Positions 15,726 through 24,453 of a stretch of 64,000 nucleotides of DNA are shown here, piece by piece; positions within the stretch are counted from its first letter, which is position 1; every line of letters begins with the position of its first letter. The position numbers and the translations under genes were made by a program. The stretch comes from Pseudoruegeria sp. SK021 (GTDB lineage: Bacteria > Pseudomonadota > Alphaproteobacteria > Rhodobacterales > Rhodobacteraceae). Location of the stretch: contig NZ_MTBG01000010.1 in NCBI RefSeq assembly GCF_002119405.1, positions 1-64,000 of the forward strand, read 5' to 3'. A model generated the notes under the pieces. That model had not been told where the DNA came from, searched no databases, and saw nothing but the letters and a program-made list of their open reading frames with translations.

Positions 15726-17299
15726 TGCGCCCTGTATCCACTCGGGTGATGAACCTATCGCATTTCTTGACCCAAAGCGCACGGCGGCACCCTGACGAGA
15801 TCGGTTTGGTCTGGGGCGAGGCGCAATGGACCTGGGCCCAGATGGAGGCGCGGTCGACCGCCTTTGCCGCAGCCCTCCGCGACAAGTACGGGATGGAAAA
15901 GGGGGACCGACTGCTCGTCCAGTCCAGCAACTGCAATCAGATGTTCGAGGCCGCCTTTGCCTGCTGGAAACTGGGCTGCGTCTGGGTGCCTGCGAATTTT
16001 CGCCAGACACCAGACGAAGTGGCGTGGCTTGCCCGGTCATCTGGCGCGAAGGGTCTTTTGGTCGGGGCCGAGTTCGCGGACCACATCGCCGCCTGCGCCG
16101 ATGCCGACACGATCGCCTTTACCGTCACCATCGGGGGCGAGGGGGCGGATGACTATGATGCGCTGGTCGCCGCTCACGGCGGGGTGCAAGTAGAGCCAGC
16201 AACGGTCGACCGCGATGATCCAGCTTGGTTTTTCTTCACTTCTGGTACGACAGGCAAGCCGAAGGCCGCGGTTCTGACTCATGGCCAGATGGCTTTTGTC
16301 GTGACCAACCACCTGTGCGATTTGATGCCGGGCACCGGGCCGTCGGATGCTTCGATCGTGGTCGCGCCGTTGTCGCACGGCGCAGGGATTCACCAATTGT
16401 CGCAGGTCGCTCACGGGGTGAAAACCATCCTACCCGGCGGGACGCGCTTTGATCCTGACGACATCTGGCGCCTTGTCGAGACATGGCGGGTGACCAACGT
16501 CTTCACCGTGCCTACCATCGTCAAACTGCTGGTCGAGCACGAGGCCGTCCATGCCTATGACCATTCCAGCCTGCGCTATGTGATTTATGCGGGCGCGCCG
16601 ATGTACCGGGCCGATCAGGTCCGGGCGCTGGATATCCTTGGCCCTGTGCTGGTGCAATATTTCGGTCTGGGCGAAGTGACGGGCAATATCACCGTCCTGC
16701 CCCCGGCGCATCATTCGGCCGAGGATGACGCCATGCGGATCGGCACCTGCGGCTTTGCCCGCACCGGGATGCAGGTTCAGGTTCAAGACGCGACGGGCCG
16801 GGACTGCGCCCCCGGGGAAACCGGTGAGGTCGCGGTGATCGGGCCGGCGGTCTTCGCGGGCTATTTTAACAACCCGGAGGCAAACGCCAAAAGCTTTCGC
16901 GATGGTTGGTTCCTGACCGGCGATCTGGGGCATTTCGACAGCGAGGGGTTTCTGTACCTGACCGGGCGCGCGTCGGACATGTACATTTCGGGCGGATCCA
17001 ACATCTACCCGCGCGAGATCGAAGAGAAAATCCTGCTGCATCCCGACATTTCCGAAACGGCGGTTCTGGGTGTGCCGGACCCTATTTGGGGCGAGGTCGG
17101 CGTGGCCGTCTGTGTTGCTCGTGGGGCGGTCCCGGACACCGAAGCCGTGCTAGAGTGGCTCAGCACGCGATTGCCGCGCTACAAAATGCCAAAGACGGTA
17201 GTGTTTTGGTCCGAAATGCCAAAATCCGGATATGGCAAGATCACCAAGAAGATCATCCGGGCCGAATTGGTGGCGCGGGGGGATATCCCGGATGTCTGA
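15725..17299 (+). CDS. Class I adenylate-forming acyl-CoA synthetase
   Basis: 524 residues of the AMP-binding superfamily. The P-loop is WFFFTSGTTGKPKAAVLTHG, the adenine-binding motif is VQYFGLGEVTG, the hinge region reads GWFLTGDLGHFDSEGFLYLTGR, and the C-terminal lysine is in KSGYGKITKK. It forms an acyl-AMP then acyl-CoA from a carboxylic acid, ATP and CoA. The ATG shares bases with the thiolase stop (TGATG). Overlap on both sides shows a tight operon. The acyl pocket cannot be read from sequence, so the acid is unknown. Confidence 0.9.
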   Translation: MRPVSTRVMNLSHFLTQSARRHPDEIGLVWGEAQWTWAQMEARSTAFAAALRDKYGMEKGDRLLVQSSNCNQMFEAAFACWKLGCVWVPANFRQTPDEVAWLARSSGAKGLLVGAEFADHIAACADADTIAFTVTIGGEGADDYDALVAAHGGVQVEPATVDRDDPAWFFFTSGTTGKPKAAVLTHGQMAFVVTNHLCDLMPGTGPSDASIVVAPLSHGAGIHQLSQVAHGVKTILPGGTRFDPDDIWRLVETWRVTNVFTVPTIVKLLVEHEAVHAYDHSSLRYVIYAGAPMYRADQVRALDILGPVLVQYFGLGEVTGNITVLPPAHHSAEDDAMRIGTCGFARTGMQVQVQDATGRDCAPGETGEVAVIGPAVFAGYFNNPEANAKSFRDGWFLTGDLGHFDSEGFLYLTGRASDMYISGGSNIYPREIEEKILLHPDISETAVLGVPDPIWGEVGVAVCVARGAVPDTEAVLEWLSTRLPRYKMPKTVVFWSEMPKSGYGKITKKIIRAELVARGDIPDV

Positions 17300-18119
17300 T
17301 CCGCGCCGGATCACCCATCCCGGCCCGCCCGCAGCAGTGCGGTTCTGTGCGGTGCCCTGTCGTGCGACGCCGCAAAAGGCAACCTTCCGGGCCGGCGCAT
17401 CGCTGCTGGAGGCGATGGTGGAAGCCGGGGGCGCGGATGCCGCTTGGTTTGATCTGTCAGGCGTCACTGTCCGTCACTTGGCCTTTGTCCGTCCAGCCCC
17501 CGCCCCGGGCGACGGTCATGCGGCGTGGTACAGTGCCACGACGACGCTTGAGGATGCCCGGATCATTCGGGCCGGGGCGCATCTGGGTCGCCGCAATGGC
17601 CTTCCGTTCGCCCATGTTCACGGCATTTGGTCCGACAAGGCGGGGCAGATGCATATGGGGCATTTGCTGTCAGACGTGACGATCATTGGCCAGACCGTCG
17701 ATGTGGACGTGCAGGTGCTGGACGGCGCGCGCATGGAAAGTGCAGATGACCCTGAGACCGGGTTTTGCCTGTTTCGTCCGGTCAGCACGGGCATGATCAC
17801 CACCCCCAATGCGGTCCTTGCGACCGCGCGGCCCAACCAAACGATTGAGCCCGCCATTGCAAACATCGCCCGTGACGCCGGCATCGCAAGCGCCACGATC
17901 AAAGGCATTGGAAGCCTTGTGAGGACGGAATTCTCGGACCGGGATGGGATCGAAAGTTATGCGACAGAGGTTTTGCTGACCGCAGGCCACCTGTCAATCA
18001 GCGGGGTTGATTTGACCGCGGCCTCAGTCGGCTTTGATGGTCGTTATGCGGACGGCCAACTTGCCCGGGGGAAGAACACGATCTGCGTCACCTTCGAGCT
18101 TTTGCTCAATTATAACTAG
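17292..18119 (+). CDS. PPC/DUF296-domain protein
   Basis: 275 residues starting at ATG 17292, which overlaps the synthetase stop by 8 bases. The middle (NGLPFAHVHGIWSDKAGQMH, MGHLLSDVTIIGQTVDVDV) carries the HxH and GGHL-like metal-binding pattern of PPC (DUF296) domains, and the C-terminal part (ATIKGIGSLVRTEF) resembles a second, degenerate copy. In plants such domains accompany AT-hooks, but no AT-hook is present here, so a role in DNA binding is unlikely. Bacterial stand-alone versions have no established activity. Its fixed place behind a thiolase and an acyl-CoA synthetase suggests an enzymatic or metal-site role in the same pathway. The last codons meet the IS relic at 18117. Confidence 0.7.
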   Translation: MSDPRRITHPGPPAAVRFCAVPCRATPQKATFRAGASLLEAMVEAGGADAAWFDLSGVTVRHLAFVRPAPAPGDGHAAWYSATTTLEDARIIRAGAHLGRRNGLPFAHVHGIWSDKAGQMHMGHLLSDVTIIGQTVDVDVQVLDGARMESADDPETGFCLFRPVSTGMITTPNAVLATARPNQTIEPAIANIARDAGIASATIKGIGSLVRTEFSDRDGIESYATEVLLTAGHLSISGVDLTAASVGFDGRYADGQLARGKNTICVTFELLLNYN

Positions 18120-18231
18120 GCGTGAGGCTTTGAAACGGCCTTGCGGAATGTGCCCGGCTCCGTCCCTTCGCGGATAGCATCCAAGGCACCGATCCCTTAA
18201 ACTTCGCCAAATAGCGGTTCCGTTTCATCAT
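18117..18231 (-). pseudogene. IS3-family OrfA relic, frameshifted
   Basis: From the ATG at 18231 the minus strand reads MMKRNRYLAKFKGSV, then after a one-base shift ALDAIREGTEPGTFRKAVSK. This matches the OrfA N-terminus seen at 1-62. The reading stops right at the end of the PPC gene. No OrfB or second IS end is present, so this is a dead end-fragment. Confidence 0.7.
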
Positions 18232-18296
18232 CTCAGGGCAGGCCTTCCTCTGTCGCGAGGCCTTTGCAACAGGCGCGAATTCCTGCGACCACCTCT
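18117..18296 (-). mobile_element. Solo left end of an IS3-family element
   Basis: Contains the OrfA relic plus the outer terminal motif ending at about 18296 (plus strand GAATTCCTGCGACCACCTCT). The arrangement and orientation equal those at 1-126. The loss of the rest of the element suggests a deletion after insertion behind the PPC gene. Confidence 0.6.
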
Positions 18297-18350
18297 ATCA
18301 TTTCAGCCAGTATCGCGTATGGGGAAGTCCTGTTCGTAGGAGAGAGATCG

Positions 18351-18854
18351 ATGGAACCGTCACAGAGCGTACCAGAACTGGTCACTGCAGCACAGGCCAG
18401 TGCAAAAGCGTCCCTAGATCGGGTGTCTGAGAGCCTCCGACTGATGGACGGCTCGACCGCTCAACAAGACGATCTTCGCGAGGCCACTGCTGCGATTGAA
18501 GCCGCGGCCGTTGATATCTTCTCAGTTTTTGAAGCGCGGATGCAGCACCACTTTAAGCGCGGTCCGTTCTCACGAAAATTGACTGCAATGTTGAAGCAAT
18601 CTGGAAAGACTGATTTAGCAAAACGCGTCCACCACTATTATTTGTTGGTCAACGTTCTGAAGCATGGAAAAGGCGCGAGTTATCGCGAGTTACTCAATGC
18701 TCCGAACTGCCCATTTATTGTGACGCAGTCGGATGATCCTGCTGCCACTGAAGCAGGGTCCAGCGTGGCCTTGGTTGATGTGACCGTGCCGGGATTTTTT
18801 GACGGGCTGACGGCGACAATTCTTGAGGCCTATGAATTTCTCGAAGCGAACTAG
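18351..18854 (+). CDS. Uncharacterised protein, possibly HEPN-like
   Basis: 167 residues starting at an ATG 7 bases after AGGAGAGA, a very strong ribosome site that fixes the start inside a longer frame. The protein is mainly helical by composition. The segment KRVHHYYLLVNVLKHGKGAS has a polar-x4-6-His pattern like HEPN ribonuclease domains, but the arginine of the consensus is a lysine here. I recognise no family with confidence. It lies directly behind an IS3 relic, uses more A+T-rich codons than its neighbours, and has no operon partner or obvious antitoxin, all signs of a laterally acquired orphan. Confidence 0.55.
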   Translation: MEPSQSVPELVTAAQASAKASLDRVSESLRLMDGSTAQQDDLREATAAIEAAAVDIFSVFEARMQHHFKRGPFSRKLTAMLKQSGKTDLAKRVHHYYLLVNVLKHGKGASYRELLNAPNCPFIVTQSDDPAATEAGSSVALVDVTVPGFFDGLTATILEAYEFLEAN

Positions 18855-19049
18855 CGGTCCTTAGCCCCATTGAAAGGCTGACGCGCGGGCATCTTCCAAA
18901 ATGGTCGGCATTGCGCACGGCACGGGCGCGTCTGACACCTCCGCCGCGCCGTTCACGCGGGCCTGACAATGTCGTCATGTTGGGCACCCTGCGCTGGTCT
19001 CGGGCACATACTGCGATAGGGTGTGCGAGGTGTCCAACAGGAGTGTCCC

Positions 19050-19691
19050 ATGCGCCTTGCAATTTTACTTGCCGCCACTGTCGGCCTGACCAGTGCAGCG
19101 ACCGCAGGGCCGGTCAGCTTTGCGGAAGGCTGGAAAGAGCAGAAACTGTCGCTGTTCAGCTCCAACGACTACACGTTTGGACAAAATCTGTCTTTGGTTT
19201 CGGACGGGGCCGTGTCGATCGCCTGGACCCGGTTGGGTCGGGCTGATTGGGGCGCGTCCGGTGCGTCATGGCGGTGGACAGTAGACCAGTCCGTTCCGGC
19301 GACCAACCTTGCGCTGAAAGGGGGGGACGACCGAAATATTTCGGTGTATTTTGTCTTTGTGGCACAAGAGGCGGCGCCGGGTCTTGAGGGTGCCAATATC
19401 CGCAGCCTTCTGGGCAACGACAAGGTTCGGATCATCCAATACGCTTGGGGCGGCAGCCATCCGCGCGGGCAAGTCATGCCGTCGCCCTACGGACCCTCCG
19501 GCCAAGGTGTGACGATTGCCCTACGGCCAGCGGGCACGGGCACATATGATGAACGGGTCGACCTTGTCGCGGACTACGCCCGTGCGTTTGGGGGGGAGAG
19601 AGGCGCGCTTGTCGGCTTGGCGGTGTCTGGCGATAGCGATGATACAAACTCTGTGATCAGAGCCGCGATCGGAAACCTAAATCTGCAATAG
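19050..19691 (+). CDS. DUF3047-family exported protein
   Basis: 213 residues with a signal peptide (MRLAILLAATVGLTSAATAG). The mature part has the DUF3047 pattern: a jelly-roll-like fold with YTFGQNLSLVSDGAVSIAWT, WRWTVDQSVPATNL and ISVYFVFVAQEAAP. Function of the family is unknown; members are periplasmic or outer-membrane associated. The ATG at 19050 follows AGGAG by 7 bases. It is monocistronic, with 283 bases to gatC. Confidence 0.72.
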   Translation: MRLAILLAATVGLTSAATAGPVSFAEGWKEQKLSLFSSNDYTFGQNLSLVSDGAVSIAWTRLGRADWGASGASWRWTVDQSVPATNLALKGGDDRNISVYFVFVAQEAAPGLEGANIRSLLGNDKVRIIQYAWGGSHPRGQVMPSPYGPSGQGVTIALRPAGTGTYDERVDLVADYARAFGGERGALVGLAVSGDSDDTNSVIRAAIGNLNLQ

Positions 19692-19974
19692 CCGATCGTT
19701 TTTTTGGGGGGGCCAATATTGGCGGCCCGATAGATCAGGCGGTAAGGCACGTGCTTCCATCCACTGAAATTTCCCTCAGATCGGGCGCTGAATCTGGTCC
19801 GAGGTGCGGCTGAACGCAGCGTGGCGTCCCAGCCCCGGTCCCATTTGGCAGCGACCATCTGTTGACAGGTCTTTCGTCAAAAGCAGGGCGGGGCGGTGTC
19901 CTTCGGCTTGCAGGCGGGCTGAGGGGGCGCTAAAGCGGCGGCATATTCACGGATCTGACGAACGGAGAGTGCTG

Positions 19975-20262
19975 ATGTCGATTGATACCGACACCGCGGC
20001 CCGGGTGGCCAAACTGGCCCGGATCAGGGTGGAAGACCAAGATCTCCCCGCGCTGGCCAACGAATTCAACGGCATTCTCGGGTTTATCGAGCAACTTGCC
20101 GAGGTTGACGTTGATGGGGTCGAACCGATGACGTCGGTGACGCCGATGCGTCTGAAGCGGCGCGATGACGTGGTCACCGATGGCGACCAACAACCTGCAG
20201 TTCTGGCCAATGCCCCGGATGCGCGGGAAGGATTTTTCGCAGTGCCGAAGGTGGTTGAGTGA
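19975..20262 (+). CDS. gatC: Aspartyl/glutamyl-tRNA amidotransferase subunit C
   Basis: 95 residues matching Gat[21 protein letters not shown], then the linker [19 protein letters not shown] that wraps around GatA, and the terminal FFAVPKVVE. GatC is the structural clamp of the GatCAB enzyme, which amidates Glu-tRNA(Gln) and Asp-tRNA(Asn). GGAGAG precedes the ATG at 19975; the upstream part of the open frame is not family sequence. The stop overlaps gatA. No gatB is in the window, so the operon is gatCA only. Confidence 0.95.
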   Translation: MSIDTDTAARVAKLARIRVEDQDLPALANEFNGILGFIEQLAEVDVDGVEPMTSVTPMRLKRRDDVVTDGDQQPAVLANAPDAREGFFAVPKVVE

Positions 20263-21749
20263 TGTCTGAACTGTCCAAACTGACCCTTGCCGACGCCCGT
20301 GACCGGTTGCGCGCCAAAGACGTGACGTCGGCAGAACTGACCGAAGCCTGTTTGACTGAGATCAGCGGCGCAGGCGCCCTGAATGCGGTGGTGCATACCA
20401 CGGCCGAGATCGCCCGCGCTCAGGCTGCTGCTGCTGATGCGCGGCTTGCGGCTGGAGACGCGCCAGCCATGTGCGGCATTCCCATCGGCATCAAGGACCT
20501 GTTTTGTACCAAAGGTGTGGCCAGTCAGGCCGCCTCGGCCATTCTGGACGGGTTCAAGCCGGAATATGAATCGACCGTGACGAGCCAACTTTGGTCTGCC
20601 GGTGCTGTGATGCTGGGCAAGCTGAACATGGATGAGTTTGCCATGGGCTCCAGCAACGAGCATTCCGTCTATGGTGCGGCGATCAACCCGTGGCGGCGCG
20701 ATGGCGATGAAACCCGCCTGACGCCGGGCGGCTCGTCCGGGGGATCGGCCTCGGCCGTGGCGGCGGACTTGTGTCTGGCGGCGACGGGCACCGATACCGG
20801 TGGCTCGATCCGGCAACCGGCGGCCTTCACCGGCATCACCGGTTTGAAGCCAACCTATGGCCGTTGTTCCCGTTGGGGCATCATCGCTTACGCCTCCTCG
20901 CTGGATCAGGCCGGGCCGATGACCAAGACCGTCCGCGATGCGGCGATCATGCTGGGGGCGATGGCGGGCCATGACCCCAAGGACAGCACCAGTGCCGATC
21001 TGGCCGTGCCGGATTTTGAAGCTGCGCTGACCGGCGATATTCGCGGCCAGAAGATTGGCATTCCGCGCGAGTACCGGGTGGAGGGGCTGAACCCCGAGAT
21101 CGACAAGCTTTGGGCGGACGGAGCCGAGATGCTGCGCGATGCGGGGGCTGAGATCGTTGATATCTCATTGCCGCATACCAAATACGCGCTGCCGGCTTAT
21201 TACGTGATTGCTCCGGCTGAAGCGTCGTCCAATCTGGCGCGCTATGACGGGGTGCGGTTTGGCCACCGCGCCAAGCTGGCGCATGGCGATGGCATCACCG
21301 AGATGTATGAGAAGACCCGCGCCGAAGGTTTCGGCAGCGAGGTGCAGCGGCGGATTATGGTCGGCACCTATGTGCTGTCGGCAGGGTTCTACGATGCCTA
21401 TTACAATCGGGCGCGGAAAGTTCGGACACTGATCAAGCGCGACTTCGAGACGGTGTTTGCCGACGGGATCGACGCGATTCTGGCTCCGGCGACGCCATCG
21501 GCGGCCTTTGGGCTGGGCGAAATGAGCGATAGCGACCCGGTGCAAATGTATCTGAACGATGTCTTTACCGTCACGCTGAACTTAGCCGGGTTGCCGGGCA
21601 TCAGCGTGCCCACCGGCATCGACAGCACCGGCCTTCCCTTGGGGCTGCAACTGATCGGCCAGCCGTGGCAAGAGGGCGCGTTGCTGAATCAAGCGCTTGT
21701 TTTGGAACAGGCGGCTGGCTTTTCCGGCAAACCGGCGCGATGGTGGTAG
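20262..21749 (+). CDS. gatA: Glutamyl-tRNA(Gln) amidotransferase subunit A
   Basis: 495 residues of the amidase-signature family. The catalytic Lys is in IGIKDLFCT, and the Ser-cisSer pair is in [18 protein letters not shown], followed by [13 protein letters not shown]. The enzyme hydrolyses glutamine and channels ammonia to GatB. Its ATG overlaps the gatC stop (TGATG). Full length and unbroken. Confidence 0.97.
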   Translation: MSELSKLTLADARDRLRAKDVTSAELTEACLTEISGAGALNAVVHTTAEIARAQAAAADARLAAGDAPAMCGIPIGIKDLFCTKGVASQAASAILDGFKPEYESTVTSQLWSAGAVMLGKLNMDEFAMGSSNEHSVYGAAINPWRRDGDETRLTPGGSSGGSASAVAADLCLAATGTDTGGSIRQPAAFTGITGLKPTYGRCSRWGIIAYASSLDQAGPMTKTVRDAAIMLGAMAGHDPKDSTSADLAVPDFEAALTGDIRGQKIGIPREYRVEGLNPEIDKLWADGAEMLRDAGAEIVDISLPHTKYALPAYYVIAPAEASSNLARYDGVRFGHRAKLAHGDGITEMYEKTRAEGFGSEVQRRIMVGTYVLSAGFYDAYYNRARKVRTLIKRDFETVFADGIDAILAPATPSAAFGLGEMSDSDPVQMYLNDVFTVTLNLAGLPGISVPTGIDSTGLPLGLQLIGQPWQEGALLNQALVLEQAAGFSGKPARWW

Positions 21750-21777
21750 CCAAGACAGGGTCGGAACGGAGACAGAT

Positions 21778-22389
21778 ATGCGATTGATGTGGGCATTGGC
21801 TGCGGCCGGACTAGTGGCGGGATGCAGTGGGTCGGTTCCGGATTCGGGAAGTCCGGTTTTTCTGGAGCCGGTCTCGCCCGAGGCCCGCGCCCAACGTGAT
21901 GTGCTACTTCAAGGCGGCGGTGCGTCATCCGGGACCGTCGGCTTGCAGCCGTCCTCTGTTCCCAGTGAGGCCGCGGTCAATCCTGCGGCTCAGACCGCAG
22001 GCGTCAGTCCGGCCCAAACCGCTGGTGTCAGCCCGGTTCAGACCACAACACTGACGTCCACGGCGACGGCGGCATCGACCGCGGCGCCCAGTTCATATCA
22101 GGTCGTGTCGCCCAAGCCGGTGCCAAGCCGGCCGTCAGGCAGTGCCCCCAGCGTGGCAGGATATGCCCTAGAGACCACCCATGCGCCGGGGACCACGGTC
22201 TATCAGCGCAACGCCAGCTCAACGGAACGCAGCGACCGAGCTTGCGCCCGCTATGCGTCTGACGATCTGGCACAAGCCGCGTTTCTACAAACCGGCGGTC
22301 CGGCAGAGGATGGGCAGGGGCTGGATCCCGATGGCGACGGATTTGCCTGTGCTTGGGATCCCGAGCGGTTTCGTCAGGCCATTAAGTGA
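21778..22389 (+). CDS. Lipoprotein with repeat linker and Excalibur-like C-terminus
   Basis: 203 residues. The N-terminus MRLMWALAAAGLVAGCSGS is a lipoprotein signal with lipobox LVAGC (Cys16). A long Ser/Thr/Ala/Pro-rich linker follows and includes a tandem QTAGVSPAQTAGVSPVQT repeat. The last 45 residues (CARYASDDLAQAAFLQTGGP and LDPDGDGFACAWDP) contain two cysteines and a DPDGDGxxC loop as in Excalibur calcium-binding domains, which are found on surface nucleases and wall proteins. The anchor plus flexible linker would place that domain away from the membrane. The gene precedes an amidase with overlapping stop/start, which suggests a cell-envelope role. Confidence 0.7.
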   Translation: MRLMWALAAAGLVAGCSGSVPDSGSPVFLEPVSPEARAQRDVLLQGGGASSGTVGLQPSSVPSEAAVNPAAQTAGVSPAQTAGVSPVQTTTLTSTATAASTAAPSSYQVVSPKPVPSRPSGSAPSVAGYALETTHAPGTTVYQRNASSTERSDRACARYASDDLAQAAFLQTGGPAEDGQGLDPDGDGFACAWDPERFRQAIK

Positions 22390-23078
22390 CACGCGAAGGG
22401 GCGGTTTGGCATCCGTCACCGAATTTTGGGCCGCGGCGGCAAGCCGTCAGGCCGGATCTGATTGTCATCCATTACACCGCCATGGCCAGCGCCGAGGCTG
22501 CGCTGGCGCGCCTGTGTTCTGATGCGCATGAGGTTTCGGCCCATTTCCTGATTGGCCGCGATGGCACCCTGTGGCAGTTGGTCGATGATGACCAACGGGC
22601 TTGGCATGCTGGGGCCGGGTCGTGGGGGGCGGTGACGGACGTAAATTCGCGCTCCATCGGGATCGAGTTGGATAATTCCGGTCAAACTCCGTTCTCGGCG
22701 CCGTTGATGGCGCGGCTCGAACCACTGCTGGCCGGGCTGATGTCAGACTGGCGCATTCCGCCCGAGCGGGTGATTGGCCATTCAGATATGGCGCCAACGC
22801 GAAAATTTGACCCCGGTGCGCGATTCGATTGGCGCCGTTTGGCACGGCAAGGGGTGTCGATTTGGCCCGAGTTGGGTCACGGCGATGCCGGGCAGGCGGA
22901 CTTCCCCACCATGGCGGCCGCGTTTGGATACCCAATGGCGGCCTCACAGGCGTGCCTGACGGCGTTCCGGTCGCGCTTTCGCCCTTGGGCGTGTGGACCC
23001 GAAGATGCCGTGGACAGGGCGCTGATCACGGCGCTGGCGCGGCGCTATCCCGTTGACGGCGGCGGCGCGAGCGCCTAG
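22386..23078 (+). CDS. N-acetylmuramoyl-L-alanine amidase (AmiD/AmpD type)
   Basis: 230 residues of the Amidase_2 family. The zinc ligands are the His in LIVIHYTAM and the His and Asp in VIGHSDMAPTRKFDPG, with EVSAHFLIGRDGTLWQLV between them. There is no signal peptide, so it resembles cytoplasmic AmpD, which cleaves anhydromuropeptides in wall recycling. The start is GTG overlapping the lipoprotein stop. The C-terminal 60 residues include a small peptidoglycan-binding-like helix bundle (FGYPMAASQACLTAFRSRFR). The gene's last bases carry the rnpB promoter. Confidence 0.9.
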   Translation: MTREGAVWHPSPNFGPRRQAVRPDLIVIHYTAMASAEAALARLCSDAHEVSAHFLIGRDGTLWQLVDDDQRAWHAGAGSWGAVTDVNSRSIGIELDNSGQTPFSAPLMARLEPLLAGLMSDWRIPPERVIGHSDMAPTRKFDPGARFDWRRLARQGVSIWPELGHGDAGQADFPTMAAAFGYPMAASQACLTAFRSRFRPWACGPEDAVDRALITALARRYPVDGGGASA

Positions 23079-23081
23079 ATG
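23053..23081 (+). promoter_or_regulatory. rnpB promoter inside the amidase 3' end
   Basis: A -35 box TTGACG (23053-23058) and a -10 box TAGATG (23076-23081) are separated by exactly 17 bases. The -10 overlaps the amidase TAG stop. A start 6-8 bases later gives an RNA beginning at about 23088, matching the predicted RNase P RNA 5' end. Confidence 0.7.
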
Positions 23082-23087
23082 GCCCTC

Positions 23088-23488
23088 ATGTGCGGATGGC
23101 TGGGTGACTGCGGGCGGTAACGTCCGAGGAAAGTCCGGACTCCATGAAGAAACGGTGCCGGGTAATGCCCGGCCGGGGCAACCCGAGGGAAAGCGCCACA
23201 GAAAACAAACCGCCAGCGGCGGGTCGGCGTCAGTCGATACCACCGCGGGTCAGGGTGAAACGGTGGGGTAAGAGCCCACCGCGGGACTGGCAACAGAACC
23301 GGCACGGCAAGCCCCACCGGGAGCAATGCCAAATAGGGACCTTGCGTTTGCCCTTAGGGGCGGCAGGCATCTTCAGCCCAGAGGTCCGGGTTGGCAGCTA
23401 GAGCGCGTCGGCAACGGCGGGCCAAGATGAATGGTCATCCAAGGGGGCAACCCCGGGACAAAATCCGGCTTACAGGCCATCCGCACAA
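23088..23488 (+). ncRNA. rnpB: RNase P RNA, bacterial class A
   Basis: The universally conserved 5' core GAGGAAAGTCCGGACTCC is present at about 23128-23145, and the 3' conserved stretch ATCCGGCTTACAGG is at about 23462-23475. The ends pair as helix P1: GCGGATGGC (23092-23100) with GCCATCCGC (23476-23484). Length near 400 bases is usual for alphaproteobacterial class A RNA. It is the catalytic subunit that matures tRNA 5' ends. Exact termini are estimates. Confidence 0.95.
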
Positions 23489-23598
23489 TTTTCCCAGCAA
23501 ATTTCCGCCACGGCGGGACGCAATTGGGCTGTGCTACGCGCGAATCGTGCTACCAATTCGACGGGTCCGTCCTGAGGCCTTCGGAAGGGAGATACTCA

Positions 23599-24336
23599 AT
23601 GAGTTTCATGAAGACACTTGCCACTTTGGCTGCTGGAGTCGCTGCGGCAAAGGGCATGGACAAGTACAAGCAGATGGGCGGGATGTCCGGCATGCAAGAG
23701 ATGTTCAAAGGTATGAGCGGCCCGGGTGGCGCAGGCGGTATGACTGACCAGATCGGCCAGATGGCCGAGAAGCTGGGAATCCCCGGCGGAAGCAAAGCCG
23801 TCTCTGATATGTTGGCCTCCTTCGGTTTGGGCGGTGCGTCCACAGGCGGGACGTCCCAGCAGGCCGGGGCAGCCGGATTGGGCGGCTTGATGTCCGCGAT
23901 GACCGGCGCCGCAGCGGCCGGTGGGCAGCAGGCTGATAACCTTTTGGACGGTCTATTCAAGAATACGCCGGTGTCCATGGCGGCCGAAGACAATGCCAAG
24001 CTGATGATCCGGGCGATGATTCAGGCGGCCAAGGCCGATGGCGAGATCGACAAAGACGAGCAGGCTAAGATTCTAGAGGCTCTGAAAGACGCGCCCGCCG
24101 ATGAAGTTGCCTATGTCAAAGCGCAACTGGCAGCGCCGGTGGATGTGATGGCGCTGGCCAAGGATGCAACCGGGGCGGCGAAGGCCCAAGTCTATTCCAC
24201 CTCGCTTTTGGCCATTAAGGTCGATAGCCCGGTCGAGGTTGCCTATCTCAAGCAACTTTCGCAGGCTTTGGGTCTGAGTGATGAGGCTCGCAATCAGGTG
24301 CACGCCGCCATGGGGCTGCCGCCGCTGCCAGCTTAA
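23599..24336 (+). CDS. DUF533 / TerB-like protein
   Basis: 245 residues. The first 120 are Gly/Met/Ala-rich and low-complexity (GGMSGMQEMFKGMSGPGGAG). The C-terminal 110 form a helical TerB-like domain (KLMIRAMIQAAKADGEIDKD, EQAKILEAL, ARNQVHAAMGLPPLPA) with the conserved acidic DGEIDxDE metal-binding pattern, as in YebE/DUF533 proteins. Those are inner-membrane-associated envelope-stress proteins of unknown activity. The ATG at 23599 has AAGGGAG upstream; the frame extending back to 23431 lies in rnpB and is not coding. Confidence 0.8.
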   Translation: MSFMKTLATLAAGVAAAKGMDKYKQMGGMSGMQEMFKGMSGPGGAGGMTDQIGQMAEKLGIPGGSKAVSDMLASFGLGGASTGGTSQQAGAAGLGGLMSAMTGAAAAGGQQADNLLDGLFKNTPVSMAAEDNAKLMIRAMIQAAKADGEIDKDEQAKILEALKDAPADEVAYVKAQLAAPVDVMALAKDATGAAKAQVYSTSLLAIKVDSPVEVAYLKQLSQALGLSDEARNQVHAAMGLPPLPA

Positions 24337-24370
24337 TTCTACAGATACACCGCTGACGTTTCTTATCCTC

Positions 24371-24398
24371 TTGACACCCGCGCCCTAATCCTTAAAAC
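24371..24398 (+). promoter_or_regulatory. Candidate rpmG promoter
   Basis: TTGACA (24371-24376), 16 bases, then TAAAAC (24393-24398), about 55 bases before the L33 start. The -35 is consensus; the -10 is weak, as is common in this group. Confidence 0.55.
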
Positions 24399-24453
24399 GC
24401 GGGCTTCAAGGATTTTTACGGGTGGTCTTTCCGCCCGGTTGAGGAGCACGACT

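Noticed and set aside
23431-23598. N-terminal extension of the TerB-like protein
   Set aside because: These bases are part of rnpB and its downstream spacer; a strong ribosome site supports the start at 23599.
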